A stretch of DNA of 64,000 nt from Nitratireductor sp. (GTDB taxonomy: Bacteria; Pseudomonadota; Alphaproteobacteria; Rhizobiales; Rhizobiaceae), in assembly GCF_017794765.1 (NCBI RefSeq), contig NZ_CP051236.1:3512310-3576309 (forward strand), in the 5' to 3' direction. Of this stretch, positions 17,130-26,364 are shown one piece after another. Below the pieces are notes generated by a model. The model was not told the origin of the DNA and did not search any database. It saw only the letters and a program-made list of their open reading frames with translations. Position numbers and translations under genes: made by a program. Positions within the stretch are counted from its first letter, which is position 1. Every line of letters starts with the position of its first letter.

Positions 17130-17233
17130 AAGAGCGGCTCACCGTTTCACGGAAACACCACTCCGCTCTATCTGTCTGTTTTTCAGCATTTTTGCGGACG
17201 TCAGGTGATTCCAACTGACTGCAAAATGCTCTT
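17130..17233. repeat. Mosaic palindromic intergenic element with two hairpins and inverted ends
   Basis: A 104-base element fills the gap between two converging genes. Its ends are the inverted hexamers AAGAGC (17130-17135) and GCTCTT (17228-17233). Arm A pairs AGAGCGG (17131-17137) with CCGCTCT (17163-17169) around an inner stem GTTTC/GAAAC (17144-17148, 17152-17156). Arm B pairs GCATTTTTGC (17186-17195) with GCAAAATGC (17221-17229) around GTCAG/CTGAC. This resembles the abundant mosaic repeats of Mesorhizobium-type genomes, from memory. No second full copy is in the window. It may also act as a bidirectional terminator. Confidence 0.6.
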
Positions 17234-17590
<357 letters not shown>

Positions 17591-18133
17591 TTATCGGTCG
17601 CGTGTGGCCTGTTCCAGAAGCATGAAGACATAGTCGGAGAAGGAGCGCCAGCACTCGACCCGGAAGGCATCGGCGCCAGTGCGCCACAGAATGACCTCAG
17701 CCTTGCCGAAAACGGTACGCGAGCAGGCGCAAACCGGAAACGCATCGAGGGAAAGGTCCTGCGGGCAACCGGCGTTAAGCACCGTTTCAACACGCGCTCC
17801 CGAGACGAGCACAGCCGTGTTTCGGTGTGAAACGTCCACGGCCGAATGAAATTCTGCGACCGATGCGCAGGCTCCGGCCAAATCCGCCTGGTTCTCGTCG
17901 ATCACCAGCCATTCATCCGGACCGAGCCAGAGAGCGGCCCGCCCGTCTTTTGCACTGGACGTTTTCGGACGTTCAGGCAGATCAAGCCCGAGCGCCTTCG
18001 AAAGGGATTTTATGGCGGTTTTCGGCGCACGCAGGGAAAGCCGTGCGGCCGGCTCGGCCCGGACGAGTGTCAGACCGTCCGCATTGAGAAAACGGCCTTC
18101 GAGCGCGCTGGCGCGTGCAATCGTGTCAGCCAT
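17591..18133 (-). CDS. soxG: Sarcosine oxidase, gamma subunit
   Basis: The 180-residue smallest-but-one subunit of heterotetrameric sarcosine oxidase has a partial GcvT-like fold (ARLSLRAPKTAIKSLSKALG, LWLGPDEWLV, VDVSHRNTAVLVSG, and the closing ECWRSFSDYVFMLLEQA). It stabilises the large alpha subunit. Its start overlaps the soxA stop by eight bases, so it is translated from the same message as the last gene of soxBDAG. Confidence 0.9.
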   Translation of the reverse strand: MADTIARASALEGRFLNADGLTLVRAEPAARLSLRAPKTAIKSLSKALGLDLPERPKTSSAKDGRAALWLGPDEWLVIDENQADLAGACASVAEFHSAVDVSHRNTAVLVSGARVETVLNAGCPQDLSLDAFPVCACSRTVFGKAEVILWRTGADAFRVECWRSFSDYVFMLLEQATRDR

Positions 18134-21110
18134 TGGTGCGGTCTCCCTTCTTGTCGAAGAAAACCGTGGACGTGACCTCCACTTCGATCACGCTGCCGGG
18201 CATCGGCACGTAGAGCGTCTCGCCCATGCGTTCATGCCCGCCTGCAACCAGCGCCAGCGCGATGGAATGGCCGCAATTTTCCGACCAGTAGGACGAGGTG
18301 ACATGACCGAGCATGGGAACGGGAACCGGCGCTTGCGGGTCGGCGACGATCTGTGCCCCCTCTTCCAGAACCGTTTTCGGATCACGCGTTTTCAGGCCCA
18401 CGAGCTGCTTGCGACCGGGAGCGGCAAGGTCCGGGCGCATCAGACCGCGCATGCCGACGAAATCGGTCTTCTTCCTGCCAATCGCCCAGGAAAGCCCGGC
18501 ATCATGGGGCGTGACGGTGCCATCCGTCTCCTGCCCGACGATGATGAAACCCTTTTCAGCTCTGAGCACATGCATGGTTTCAGTGCCGTAGACGCAGGCG
18601 CCATGTTTCTCACCCTCGGCCCAGACCGCCTCCCACACGGCGCGACCATAATCGGCCGGCACGTTGATCTCGAAACCGCGCTCACCGGTGAACGACATGC
18701 GAAAGAGCCTCGTCGGCACGCCGCAGATCATCCCCTCACGCACCGACATGTGCGGCATTGCCTCGTCGGAGAGGTCGATGCCGTCGACCAGCGGCGCGAT
18801 GATCTCGCGGCTTTTCGGTCCCTGAACGGCGATGACAGCCCATTGCTCCGATGTGGAGGTGAGATAGACCTTCAGATCCGGGAACTCGGTCTGGAGATAG
18901 TCTTCCATATGGTTGAGAACGCGCGGCGCACCGCCGGTGGTGGTGGTCACGTGGAACCGGTCTTCGGCAAGACGCCCGACAACACCGTCATCATAAATGA
19001 AGCCGTCCTCGCGCAGCATGATGCCATAGCGGCAGCGTCCGACGCCGAGCTTCTGCCACGGATTTGTGTACATCAACTCCATGAAGCGCGCGGCGTCGGG
19101 ACCGACGATCTCGATCTTGCCCAGCGTGGTGGCGTCGAAAATGCCGGCACTCTGGCGCACCGTACGGCATTCGCGGGCGACCGCAGCATGCATGTCCTCG
19201 CCGGCCTGCGGAAAATACCATGCGCGCTTCCACTGGCCGACATCTTCGAACACCGCGCCACGGGCTTCCGCCCAGTCATGTATGGGTGTGCGCCGCACCG
19301 GCTCGAACAGCCGGCCCCTGCCATGCCCTACAAGCGCGCCGAAAGTGACGGGGGTGTAGGGCGCGCGAAAGGTGGTAAGTCCCACTTCGGGAATGGGTTT
19401 GCCCAGCATCTCGGCGGCGATGGCGAGACCGTGCATGTTGGAGGTCTTGCCCTGATCGGTCGCCATGCCGGTGGTGGTGAAGCGCTTGACGTGCTCGATG
19501 GAGCGCATGCCCTCGCGCACCGCCTGGCGGATGTCCTTCGCGGTCACGTCGTTCTGGAAATCGACAAAGGCCCTGGCCGTGCTTTCGGCTCCAGCCCCCT
19601 CGCCTGCACCCAGCATGCCGCCGGACCAGCGCTCGGTGCTCTTGGCGGCAAGTTTTGGCAACTTGCGAGCCGCTCCGCCGGCAGCCTCCTGCCCGGCCTT
19701 CAGGGCCTCGGCGACCGTCTCGCCCAGATCAACCGTGCCGGCGCACGCTCCAACCGAAACCATATTCTGCACCGGCTGGCCGGGAAGGAAGCGCTGTGTT
19801 TCGGCTTCGAAGGCAAGCTTGCCGCGCGATTGCGAGAAAAGGTGGACGGCTGGCGTCCAGCCGGACGAGGTGATGAGCGCATCGCAGGCGACGCTGCGTT
19901 CCGCACCGCCGGATACGGGGCGAATCTTGATGGATGAAACCCTGAGGCGTCCGCTTGTTGCGGTAACGGCATGCCCCGTCAGGTATTCGATGCCAAGCCT
20001 GCGCGCCTCCTCTACATGAGGCCCCTGCGGATCGCTGCGGCAATCGATGATGGCGGCAATCGCGATGCCTGCGCGTTTCAGATCGATGGCCGCCTGCCAC
20101 GCACCGTCTTCCGCCGTATAGACCGCCACATTGCGGCCGACGGCAACGCCGTAATGGTTCAGATAGGTGCGGGCGGCGGAGGCCAGCAGGATGCCCGGGC
20201 GGTCATTGTCTGGAAACACCATGTGCCGCTCGATCGAACCGGTGGCGAGCACCACGCGCCTTGCCCGCACCTGCCAGAGCCGTTCGCGCGACTGGTCGGT
20301 CGCAGGGCTCGCTAGATGATCCGTCAGCCGTTCGACGAGGCCCATCATGTTCTGTGCGTAATAGCCGAAACCCGTGGTGCGGGTGAGAAGCCGGACATTG
20401 TCGCGCGCGGAGAGATCCGCCGCAACGGCCTGCGCCCAGTCCCAGCCGGGCTTGGCCTCGATCATCGCGCCGGTCTCATAACGCAGCGCGCCGCCCATCT
20501 CCGCCTGCTCATCGGCAAGGATTACGCGCGCGCCGGTATCGGCCGCAGCGAGCGCCGCGGAAAGCCCTGCCGCACCGCCGCCAATGACCAGAACGTCGCA
20601 ATGGGCAAAACGGTTTGAATAGCAGTCGGGATCAGGCCGGTCAGGGGCTTCGCCCAACCCGGCGGCGCGCCGGATGAAGGGCTCGTAGAGTTTTTCCCAG
20701 GCGGCCTTCGGCCACATGAAGGTCTTGTAGTAGAAGCCGGCGGAGAAGAAGGGCGACGCCAGATCGTTGAGCGTGCCGATATCGAAGGAGAGCGAGGGCC
20801 AGCGGTTTTGCGAGACCGCGTCCAATCCTTCATATATTTCCTGAACGGTGGCCCGCACATTGGGCGCCTTGCGGGCGGCATCACGATGAATGCCGACCAG
20901 CGCATTGGGTTCTTCAGCACCAGCGGAGATCACGCCGCGCGGGCGGTGATATTTGAAGGAACGGCCAACGAGATGAACGCCATTGGCAAGCAGGGCCGAT
21001 GCAAGCGTGTCGCCTGAAAGGCCGGTAAAGGCTTTCCCATCGAAGCTGAAACGAACGGGATCTGCCTTGCCGAGCCTGCCGGCGGTAGCGATGCGGAAAG
21101 GCTGGGTCAT
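18126..21110 (-). CDS. soxA: Sarcosine oxidase, alpha subunit
   Basis: At 994 residues this has full length. The N-terminal part has a ferredoxin-like 2Fe-2S-type fold region (DGKAFTGLSGDTLASALLAN) and an FAD/NAD fold starting [18 protein letters not shown] near residue 175. The C-terminal third is a GcvT aminomethyltransferase domain (LGKIEIVGPDAARFME to GFEINVPADYG). The complex oxidises sarcosine to glycine and, with tetrahydrofolate, yields methylene-THF and H2O2. ATG 21110 shares its first base with the soxD stop (TGATG), indicating coupling. Confidence 0.95.
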   Translation of the reverse strand: MTQPFRIATAGRLGKADPVRFSFDGKAFTGLSGDTLASALLANGVHLVGRSFKYHRPRGVISAGAEEPNALVGIHRDAARKAPNVRATVQEIYEGLDAVSQNRWPSLSFDIGTLNDLASPFFSAGFYYKTFMWPKAAWEKLYEPFIRRAAGLGEAPDRPDPDCYSNRFAHCDVLVIGGGAAGLSAALAAADTGARVILADEQAEMGGALRYETGAMIEAKPGWDWAQAVAADLSARDNVRLLTRTTGFGYYAQNMMGLVERLTDHLASPATDQSRERLWQVRARRVVLATGSIERHMVFPDNDRPGILLASAARTYLNHYGVAVGRNVAVYTAEDGAWQAAIDLKRAGIAIAAIIDCRSDPQGPHVEEARRLGIEYLTGHAVTATSGRLRVSSIKIRPVSGGAERSVACDALITSSGWTPAVHLFSQSRGKLAFEAETQRFLPGQPVQNMVSVGACAGTVDLGETVAEALKAGQEAAGGAARKLPKLAAKSTERWSGGMLGAGEGAGAESTARAFVDFQNDVTAKDIRQAVREGMRSIEHVKRFTTTGMATDQGKTSNMHGLAIAAEMLGKPIPEVGLTTFRAPYTPVTFGALVGHGRGRLFEPVRRTPIHDWAEARGAVFEDVGQWKRAWYFPQAGEDMHAAVARECRTVRQSAGIFDATTLGKIEIVGPDAARFMELMYTNPWQKLGVGRCRYGIMLREDGFIYDDGVVGRLAEDRFHVTTTTGGAPRVLNHMEDYLQTEFPDLKVYLTSTSEQWAVIAVQGPKSREIIAPLVDGIDLSDEAMPHMSVREGMICGVPTRLFRMSFTGERGFEINVPADYGRAVWEAVWAEGEKHGACVYGTETMHVLRAEKGFIIVGQETDGTVTPHDAGLSWAIGRKKTDFVGMRGLMRPDLAAPGRKQLVGLKTRDPKTVLEEGAQIVADPQAPVPVPMLGHVTSSYWSENCGHSIALALVAGGHERMGETLYVPMPGSVIEVEVTSTVFFDKKGDRTNG

Positions 21111-21400
21111 CACTTCCCCTTCCCGAGATCGGGCTTGGGTTCGCCGGTCTTGTAGGTCGCAAGAAACCTGTCGGAAACCGTGTCGCGCGCAGCATTGAAA
21201 AATCGCGCGCAGCCATGGATGTGCCGCCAACGCTCATAAACAATGCCCTTTGGGTTTGAGCGAATGAAGAAAAAACGCTCGAATTCCTCATCCGACAGTT
21301 CGGCCATGTTTTCAGGCCGCGCGATATGCGCCTCGCCGGCATGGCGAAACTCAAGTTCCGGCCGGTCTTCCTCGCAATAGGGGCAGTGTATGAGAAGCAT
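21110..21400 (-). CDS. soxD: Sarcosine oxidase, delta subunit
   Basis: The 96-residue subunit has the zinc-binding pattern CPYCEEDRPELEF near the N-terminus and a later HIHGCARFFNAARDT segment providing His and Cys ligands. It has the normal length. It lies between soxB and soxA and overlaps the soxA start. Confidence 0.94.
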   Translation of the reverse strand: MLLIHCPYCEEDRPELEFRHAGEAHIARPENMAELSDEEFERFFFIRSNPKGIVYERWRHIHGCARFFNAARDTVSDRFLATYKTGEPKPDLGKGK

Positions 21401-21415
21401 GAGATCCCCTTGCGT

Positions 21416-22669
21416 CTAATGCGCCACGGCGGCCGCCGCCGCCTCGTCGATAAGCCGTCCGTTGCGAAACCGCTCCAGCGTGAAGGGTGCGTTGACGGGA
21501 TGCGGCTCGTCGCGCGCGACGGTGTGGGCGAATACATGGGCCGAGCCCGGCGTGGCCTTGAAGCCGCCCGTGCCCCAGCCGCAATTCACGTAAAGCCCCT
21601 TGACCGGCGTTTTCGCGAGAATGGGCGAGCGGTCGGGCGTGACATCGACAATGCCACCCCATGACCGCAGCATCTTCATGCGGGTGAAGATCGGGAACAT
21701 CTCGCAGATGGCGTCGAGCGTGTGCTGGATGATGTGCAGCCCGCCGGTCTGGGAATAGGAGGTGTATTGATCGGTGCCTGCCCCGATGACCAGTTCGCCC
21801 TTGTCGGACTGGGAAATATAGGCATGGACCGTGTTGGACATGACCACGCAGGGAAAGACCGGCTTGACCGGCTCCGACACCAGCGCCTGAAGAGGGTAGG
21901 ATTCCAGCGGCATCCGAACGCCCGCCATCTGCATCAGAACCGAGGAATGACCGGCGGCAACGACACCGATCTTTTTCGCATTGATGGTTCCACGCGTGGT
22001 CTCGACACCGGTGACCGCCCCGTCCGGCCCGCGATTGATGCCGGTGACTTCGCAATTCTGGATGATGTCGACCCCACGCGCAGCGGCAGCCCGCGCATAG
22101 CCCCACGCGACCGCATCATGACGCGCGGTGCCGCCGCGTCGCTGCAGCGCTGCACCCTGAACCGGGTAGCGTGCCTCACGCGAAATATTGAGTGGCGGGC
22201 AATAAGCCTTCGCCTCTTCCGGCGTCAGCCATTCATTGTCGACGCCATTCAGCCGGTTGGCGTGGATGTGGCGTTTGAACACCTGCACGTCATGCACATT
22301 GTGAGCCAGCATCATCACGCCGCGCGGCGAATACATGACGTTGTAGTTCAGATCCTGTGAGAGCCCGTCCCACATCCTGACCGCATGATCATAGATGCCC
22401 GCGCTTTCGTCATAGAGGTAGTTGGAACGGATGATGGTGGTGTTGCGACCGGTATTGCCACCGCCGAGCCAGCCCTTTTCCAGCACGGCGACATTGGTGA
22501 TGCCATGCTCCTTTGCCAGATAATAGGCTGCACCGAGCCCGTGACCGCCTGCACCGACGATGATGACATCGTAGCTCTTCTTGGGCTCGGGCGACGGCCA
22601 TTGTTGCGGCCAGCCCCTGTGACCACGCATGGCCTCGCGGGCGATGGCGAAGACGGAGTATTTGCGCAT
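21416..22669 (-). CDS. soxB: Sarcosine oxidase, beta subunit
   Basis: The 417-residue flavoprotein subunit has the FAD-binding start [19 protein letters not shown] (about residues 33-51) and a DAO fold ([43 protein letters not shown]). It carries the sarcosine dehydrogenation site and the covalent FMN in this family. ATG 22669 gives exactly the usual length. It heads the soxBDAG operon; the usual glyA, folD or purU genes do not follow, so the C1 genes are elsewhere. Confidence 0.95.
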   Translation of the reverse strand: MRKYSVFAIAREAMRGHRGWPQQWPSPEPKKSYDVIIVGAGGHGLGAAYYLAKEHGITNVAVLEKGWLGGGNTGRNTTIIRSNYLYDESAGIYDHAVRMWDGLSQDLNYNVMYSPRGVMMLAHNVHDVQVFKRHIHANRLNGVDNEWLTPEEAKAYCPPLNISREARYPVQGAALQRRGGTARHDAVAWGYARAAAARGVDIIQNCEVTGINRGPDGAVTGVETTRGTINAKKIGVVAAGHSSVLMQMAGVRMPLESYPLQALVSEPVKPVFPCVVMSNTVHAYISQSDKGELVIGAGTDQYTSYSQTGGLHIIQHTLDAICEMFPIFTRMKMLRSWGGIVDVTPDRSPILAKTPVKGLYVNCGWGTGGFKATPGSAHVFAHTVARDEPHPVNAPFTLERFRNGRLIDEAAAAAVAH

Positions 22670-22861
22670 GGGCCTCCCCGCAGACAATTATGGTGCGTCG
22701 CAACCGGACGCCTCTGACAAGAGCCTAGCAGTAGCGAAATACGAGGCAATGCCTTACACTGATTGCGACGGAGATTGCCGTTTTGTGCCAAGCCTGATTG
22801 TCATTCCGTTCATCTGGCCTCTCGTCTGGTTTCGGGTGGTTGACACGCCGCGTTGCTGAAA

Positions 22862-22897
22862 GTTTCGCATCACCCGGCAATGCCGGCAACGCGAAAC
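22862..22897 (+). other. Two-tier hairpin in the leader of the SDR gene
   Basis: GTTTCGC (22862-22868) pairs with GCGAAAC (22891-22897), and CCGGC/GCCGG (22874-22878, 22882-22886) forms an inner stem. The ribosome site GGAAGGA follows directly. It may affect translation or mRNA stability. Confidence 0.4.
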
Positions 22898-22910
22898 GGA
22901 AGGATACCAG

Positions 22911-23672
22911 ATGACATCGCTGAACAAGAAAGTCGCCATCGTAACCGGGGCAAGTGCCGGTATCGGTCGGGCGGCAGCCAGGCTATTCGCCCAGCACGGC
23001 GCCAGGGTCGTCGTTACAGCCCGGCGGCAGGCAGAACTGGACACACTTGTCGGCGAAATCGAAGCCAAGGGAGGCGAAGCCATCGCGCTTGCCGGCGACG
23101 TTCGCGAGGATACTCACAATCAGAAACTCGTCGCGGTCGCAGAAAGCCGCTTTGGAGGTCTCGACATCGCCTTCAACAATGCCGGCGCTGTCGGCCCGCT
23201 AGTGCAGATCGATGCACTTGAACGCTCGGACTGGAACGATGTGATCGAAACCAATCTGAGCTCCGCCTTTTCGGCTGCGCGGTACCAGGTACCCGCCATG
23301 AGGCGCCGCGGCGGCGGTTCGCTGATCTTCACGTCGAGCTTCGTTGGTCACGAGACCGCAGGCATGCCCGGCATGGCAGCCTATGCGGCGAGCAAGGCCG
23401 GGCTCGTCGGCCTCGTTAAATCGCTGGCATCGGATCTCGGGCACGAAGCTATTCGCGTGAATGCCCTTCTTCCCGGCGGGACCGACACCAGAATGGCCAC
23501 GTTCGAGAACGACGAACAGCGCGCCTTTGTCGAAGGCATGCATGCGTTGAAACGCATCGCACGTCCCGAAGAGATCGCCCAGTCTGCACTCTTCCTCGCT
23601 TCCGACGCATCGAGCTTCACGACCGGCACAGCCATGCTGGCCGATGGCGGCGTTGCCATCAGCAAGGTCTGA
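22911..23672 (+). CDS. Short-chain dehydrogenase/reductase (SDR) family oxidoreductase
   Basis: The 253-residue classical SDR has the cofactor motif TGASAGIGRA (residues 12-21), NNAG (about 88-91), the catalytic serine in IFTSSFVG and YAASK with the catalytic Tyr and Lys. The C-terminus is LADGGVAISKV. Arginines after the first strand (ARRQAE) suggest preference for NADP(H). GGAAGGA precedes ATG 22911. It is divergent from soxB and monocistronic, so the substrate cannot be inferred. Confidence 0.9.
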   Translation: MTSLNKKVAIVTGASAGIGRAAARLFAQHGARVVVTARRQAELDTLVGEIEAKGGEAIALAGDVREDTHNQKLVAVAESRFGGLDIAFNNAGAVGPLVQIDALERSDWNDVIETNLSSAFSAARYQVPAMRRRGGGSLIFTSSFVGHETAGMPGMAAYAASKAGLVGLVKSLASDLGHEAIRVNALLPGGTDTRMATFENDEQRAFVEGMHALKRIARPEEIAQSALFLASDASSFTTGTAMLADGGVAISKV

Positions 23673-23681
23673 TTGGGGCCG

Positions 23682-24746
23682 CTATCGATGCTGGCGAAAT
23701 CGCTTCGCCAGCATCCATCCATAGGCGAGGAAAAGAAGTGAGATATAGAACTCGCGCACCTCGGACAGCTCATACCCATCCACCATGTCGAAGCCGCGAA
23801 TGATGAACACCAGTTTGGAGACCACATAGATGGCCGCAAGGGCGGTGGCGGCAAGGCGCAGCTCGAAGGATTTGAGCTGGCGAACGATGTCAAGACAGAT
23901 CAAAAGCCCCAGGAAGAACCAGACCTGATAGGGTACGATGTTCCAGGATTCGAACATCAGCGACGCGACGGGCAGCCCGAAAAGCGCAAAGATGCGCGGC
24001 GGCAGATAAGGCTCCACCTGGCCGAAAAGACCGCCCGCTCCGCGCGGCCAGCACCAGGGCAGGACCACAAAGCAAAAGATCGCGCTCGTGTAGTAGATGG
24101 CCTCGAACTGGTAAGTGTAGAAATTGTGGATGTTGGTTTCGTTCTGAACGTTCTTGCTGAAGAGCTCGGGCGTAGCCCAGCCAAGCCAATGCTGCCCCCA
24201 GGACATCTCTTCCATCAGAATGAAAAACACCACGCCAGCCATGCCAGCCAGCACCAGCTGCGGCGGGAAGACGCCGAGCAGCCGCGCGCCGCGCATGCCT
24301 CGCGCACGCCAGGCAGCGATAAGGAAACTGACGACCGCTGCAATGAGCAGAACCTCGGTGGCCATGCCCAGCGGCTGCATCTCGCGAACAAAATCGTTCA
24401 ACGCCGTGGGAACAAAATGAACGGCGGCTGCAACCGCCAGAAGGAATGCGCCGGCAGCACCAATGGCCCAGCACGCCTGCGCGCGATCCCCGCTTGCCAG
24501 GGCCAAGGCATTCATGGCCGGCTTCAAGGCGAGAAAGAGCAAGAGCGCTGCCAGAAAGGAAAAGCCGATCCGGGCGCGACCAAAGAACGTGAAATCAGGA
24601 TCGCCCTTGCGCAGCAGGCCATACCCATGGACCACTTCGCCATAGACAGCTGAACCAACGACCAATATGAAAGCGACCATGCCAAAACCAAGTCTCATCA
24701 GACTTGCCTCCGGCCCAGTGCCGGCCCGCCTGTCCCCCTCCGACAT
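23682..24746 (-). CDS. Uncharacterised polytopic membrane protein with EEMSWGQ motif
   Basis: The 354-residue protein has about eight to nine hydrophobic segments and no signal peptide. A conserved-looking polar stretch between membrane segments reads FFILMEEMSWGQHWLGW, followed by ELFSKNVQNETNIHNFYTY. I recall this EE-x-SWGQ...NLHN pattern from unnamed membrane protein families, but no function is known to me. ATG 24746 starts a sensible cytoplasmic N-terminus; the upstream extension is not convincing. The last codons form a 12-bp hairpin shared with the end of the SDR transcript. Confidence 0.7.
   Translation of the reverse strand: MSEGDRRAGTGPEASLMRLGFGMVAFILVVGSAVYGEVVHGYGLLRKGDPDFTFFGRARIGFSFLAALLLFLALKPAMNALALASGDRAQACWAIGAAGAFLLAVAAAVHFVPTALNDFVREMQPLGMATEVLLIAAVVSFLIAAWRARGMRGARLLGVFPPQLVLAGMAGVVFFILMEEMSWGQHWLGWATPELFSKNVQNETNIHNFYTYQFEAIYYTSAIFCFVVLPWCWPRGAGGLFGQVEPYLPPRIFALFGLPVASLMFESWNIVPYQVWFFLGLLICLDIVRQLKSFELRLAATALAAIYVVSKLVFIIRGFDMVDGYELSEVREFYISLLFLAYGWMLAKRFRQHR
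23687..23715. terminator. Perfect 12-bp hairpin at the convergent end of the SDR and membrane-protein genes
   Basis: GATGCTGGCGAA (23687-23698) pairs perfectly with TTCGCCAGCATC (23704-23715) around a five-base loop. It lies just after the SDR stop and inside the last ten codons of the opposing gene. No T run follows, so its effect is uncertain. Confidence 0.5.
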
Positions 24747-24871
24747 GTCGATATACTCCAATATGAAAAACACGTTTGTGTAGTGCTCTTTCCTTTTCTC
24801 TACGTTAACGCGAGCCAGGAAACATGCATGAGAGAGGCGTGTGCGCGAGAAGTCCACAAGAAAGCACTCGA

Positions 24872-24951
24872 CAGAAGCCAATGCTTCTGCTATGTGCCAC
24901 CGCTATTCGTGGCTGAATTCCGCCGCGGAACCCTTTGCCCATGGGTAAAGG
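24872..24951 (+). promoter_or_regulatory. Structured 5' leader of rpsU
   Basis: The 261-base gap before rpsU holds CAGAAGC/GCTTCTG (24872-24878, 24883-24889), the palindrome TTCCGCCGCGGAA (24918-24930) and CCTTTGCC/GGTAAAGG (24932-24939, 24944-24951) with a CATG loop. The last ends 57 bases before the start codon. Autogenous or growth-rate control of ribosomal protein synthesis is possible; this is inference. Confidence 0.35.
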
Positions 24952-25007
24952 AAAATCGAATTCAATGCTTAACATATCGAAGACCAACGTTCTGACAGGA
25001 AACCCAC

Positions 25008-25235
25008 GTGCAGGTACTCGTCCGCGACAACAATGTTGATCAGGCGCTTCGCGCGCTGAAGAAGAAAATGCAGCGCGAAGGCATCTTCCGCGAGATGAAG
25101 ATGCGTGGGCACTATGAAAAGCCGTCAGAAAAGCGCGCGCGCGAGAAGGCTGAAGCCGTTCGCCGCGCACGCAAGCTGGCGCGCAAGCGCGCACAGCGCG
25201 AAGGACTGGTCGGCGGACGTCCGGGCGCCCGCTGA
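25008..25235 (+). CDS. rpsU: 30S ribosomal protein S21
   Basis: The 75-residue very basic protein begins [20 protein letters not shown] and continues with the S21 helix [17 protein letters not shown], then an Arg/Lys-rich tail typical of alphaproteobacterial S21. It binds the 3' end of 16S rRNA near the anti-SD. It starts at GTG 25008 with ACAGGAAA upstream. A strong terminator follows at 25272, so it is monocistronic. Confidence 0.96.
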   Translation: MQVLVRDNNVDQALRALKKKMQREGIFREMKMRGHYEKPSEKRAREKAEAVRRARKLARKRAQREGLVGGRPGAR

Positions 25236-25271
25236 TAGCGCCCAGCTTTTGACGATTTCTGCCTATAGATG

Positions 25272-25304
25272 ACGCGGTACGATCTTTGGATCGTGCCGCG
25301 TTTT
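25272..25304 (+). terminator. Rho-independent terminator of rpsU
   Basis: ACGCGGTACGATC (25272-25284) pairs with GATCGTGCCGCGT (25289-25301) with a single G-U pair, a TTTG loop, and a T run ending at 25304. Confidence 0.85.
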
Positions 25305-25338
25305 CGCATATCCGATGACTTTTCGCATGGGGACGGCA

Positions 25339-26226
25339 ATGGCTTGGTTTGGCACTCGGGTTGTGGCATTAAGTGGCATGACTTCTTTCGACACGCCCCC
25401 CTCCCGCGCATCGCGCAACGCGGTTGCGGGCTTCGCCCTCGCAGCCCTTCTGCCTCTCGCGGCTTGCCAAACCGCGACAAATCCCGCCACTGATCTGAGC
25501 CGTGTCGATACCGCTCAGGGTTCTGCCGAGAATATCGGCTCGCTGAGTGCGGTCATTCAAAGAACCCCCAATGAGCCTGAAGCCTACAATATGCGTGGGG
25601 CGGCATACGGCCGGGCGGGTCGCTATCAGGATGCGTTGAAGGATTTCGACAAGGCGATCTCGCTCAACCCGCGCTCGCCAAACACCTATGCCAACCGCGC
25701 CTTGATCCACCGCTACATGGGCAACAACCAGCAGGCGCTTGCGGATTACAATCAGGCGATTTCACTCGATCCGAACTATGACACCGCCTATATCGGACGT
25801 GCAGAAGTCTACCGCCTCTCCGGCCGTTCAACCGACGCACTTGCCGATCTGGAACGCGCCATCCGGCTCGATACGACAGACCCGCGGGCCTATCACCGAC
25901 GCGGTCTGCTTTATCAGGCGAGCGGCCAGCACCAGTTCGCAATCGAGGACTTCGCCAAGGCGATCTCGCTATCCCCGGACGCACCGTATGGCTACAACGG
26001 TCGAGGGCTCTCCTATCTGGCACAGGGCGACGAGGAAAACGCCTTCTCCGACTTCAACACCGCCATCCGGCTTGACGACGGCCTGGCGGAAAGCTGGGCA
26101 AATCAGGCGCTTGTCTACGAGAAGCGCGGTGACAGGGAGAAAGCAGCGAAATCCTACGCCCGCGCGCTTCAACTCGACCCGGAATACATGCCGGCTCGCG
26201 ATGGTCTGGCCCGCACGCGCATCTGA
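25339..26226 (+). CDS. TPR-repeat lipoprotein
   Basis: The protein has about 295 residues. The N-terminus ends in a hydrophobic stretch and a lipobox (LLPLAAC), so it is probably a lipid-anchored periplasmic or outer-membrane protein. Five to six tetratricopeptide repeats follow with recurring AYxxRGxxYxxxG and ALxDFxKAIxLxP signatures. TPR lipoproteins such as NlpI scaffold envelope proteins; a specific partner is not evident. ATG 25339 follows GGGGACGG; ATG 25378 would leave a shorter signal peptide and ATG 25315 a longer one. A terminator follows the stop. Confidence 0.83.
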   Translation: MAWFGTRVVALSGMTSFDTPPSRASRNAVAGFALAALLPLAACQTATNPATDLSRVDTAQGSAENIGSLSAVIQRTPNEPEAYNMRGAAYGRAGRYQDALKDFDKAISLNPRSPNTYANRALIHRYMGNNQQALADYNQAISLDPNYDTAYIGRAEVYRLSGRSTDALADLERAIRLDTTDPRAYHRRGLLYQASGQHQFAIEDFAKAISLSPDAPYGYNGRGLSYLAQGDEENAFSDFNTAIRLDDGLAESWANQALVYEKRGDREKAAKSYARALQLDPEYMPARDGLARTRI

Positions 26227-26249
26227 TTTTTGATATTTACCAACAGCTT

Positions 26250-26278
26250 AGCCCCGGACGCCCAGGCCGGGGCTTTTT
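26250..26278 (+). terminator. Rho-independent terminator after the TPR gene
   Basis: AGCCCCGG (26250-26257) pairs with CCGGGGCT (26267-26274) and T residues continue to 26278. Confidence 0.88.
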
Positions 26279-26364
26279 GCCGTCTTCAAGCAGGGTCAGG
26301 CAAATTAATCTGGAACCTTCTTTGCAGTGGCGTGTTTTGAGCCCGGACCACAAAAGGAGTTCCA

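Noticed and set aside
18012..19937. Forward 641-codon reading frame over soxA/soxG
   Set aside because: It lies antisense to well-supported sox genes, contains no domain I recognise, and is typical of long shadow frames in GC-rich DNA.
22670..22910. Glycine-type riboswitch before soxB
   Set aside because: I looked for paired aptamer features on the minus strand and saw none; only the SDR leader hairpin stands out.
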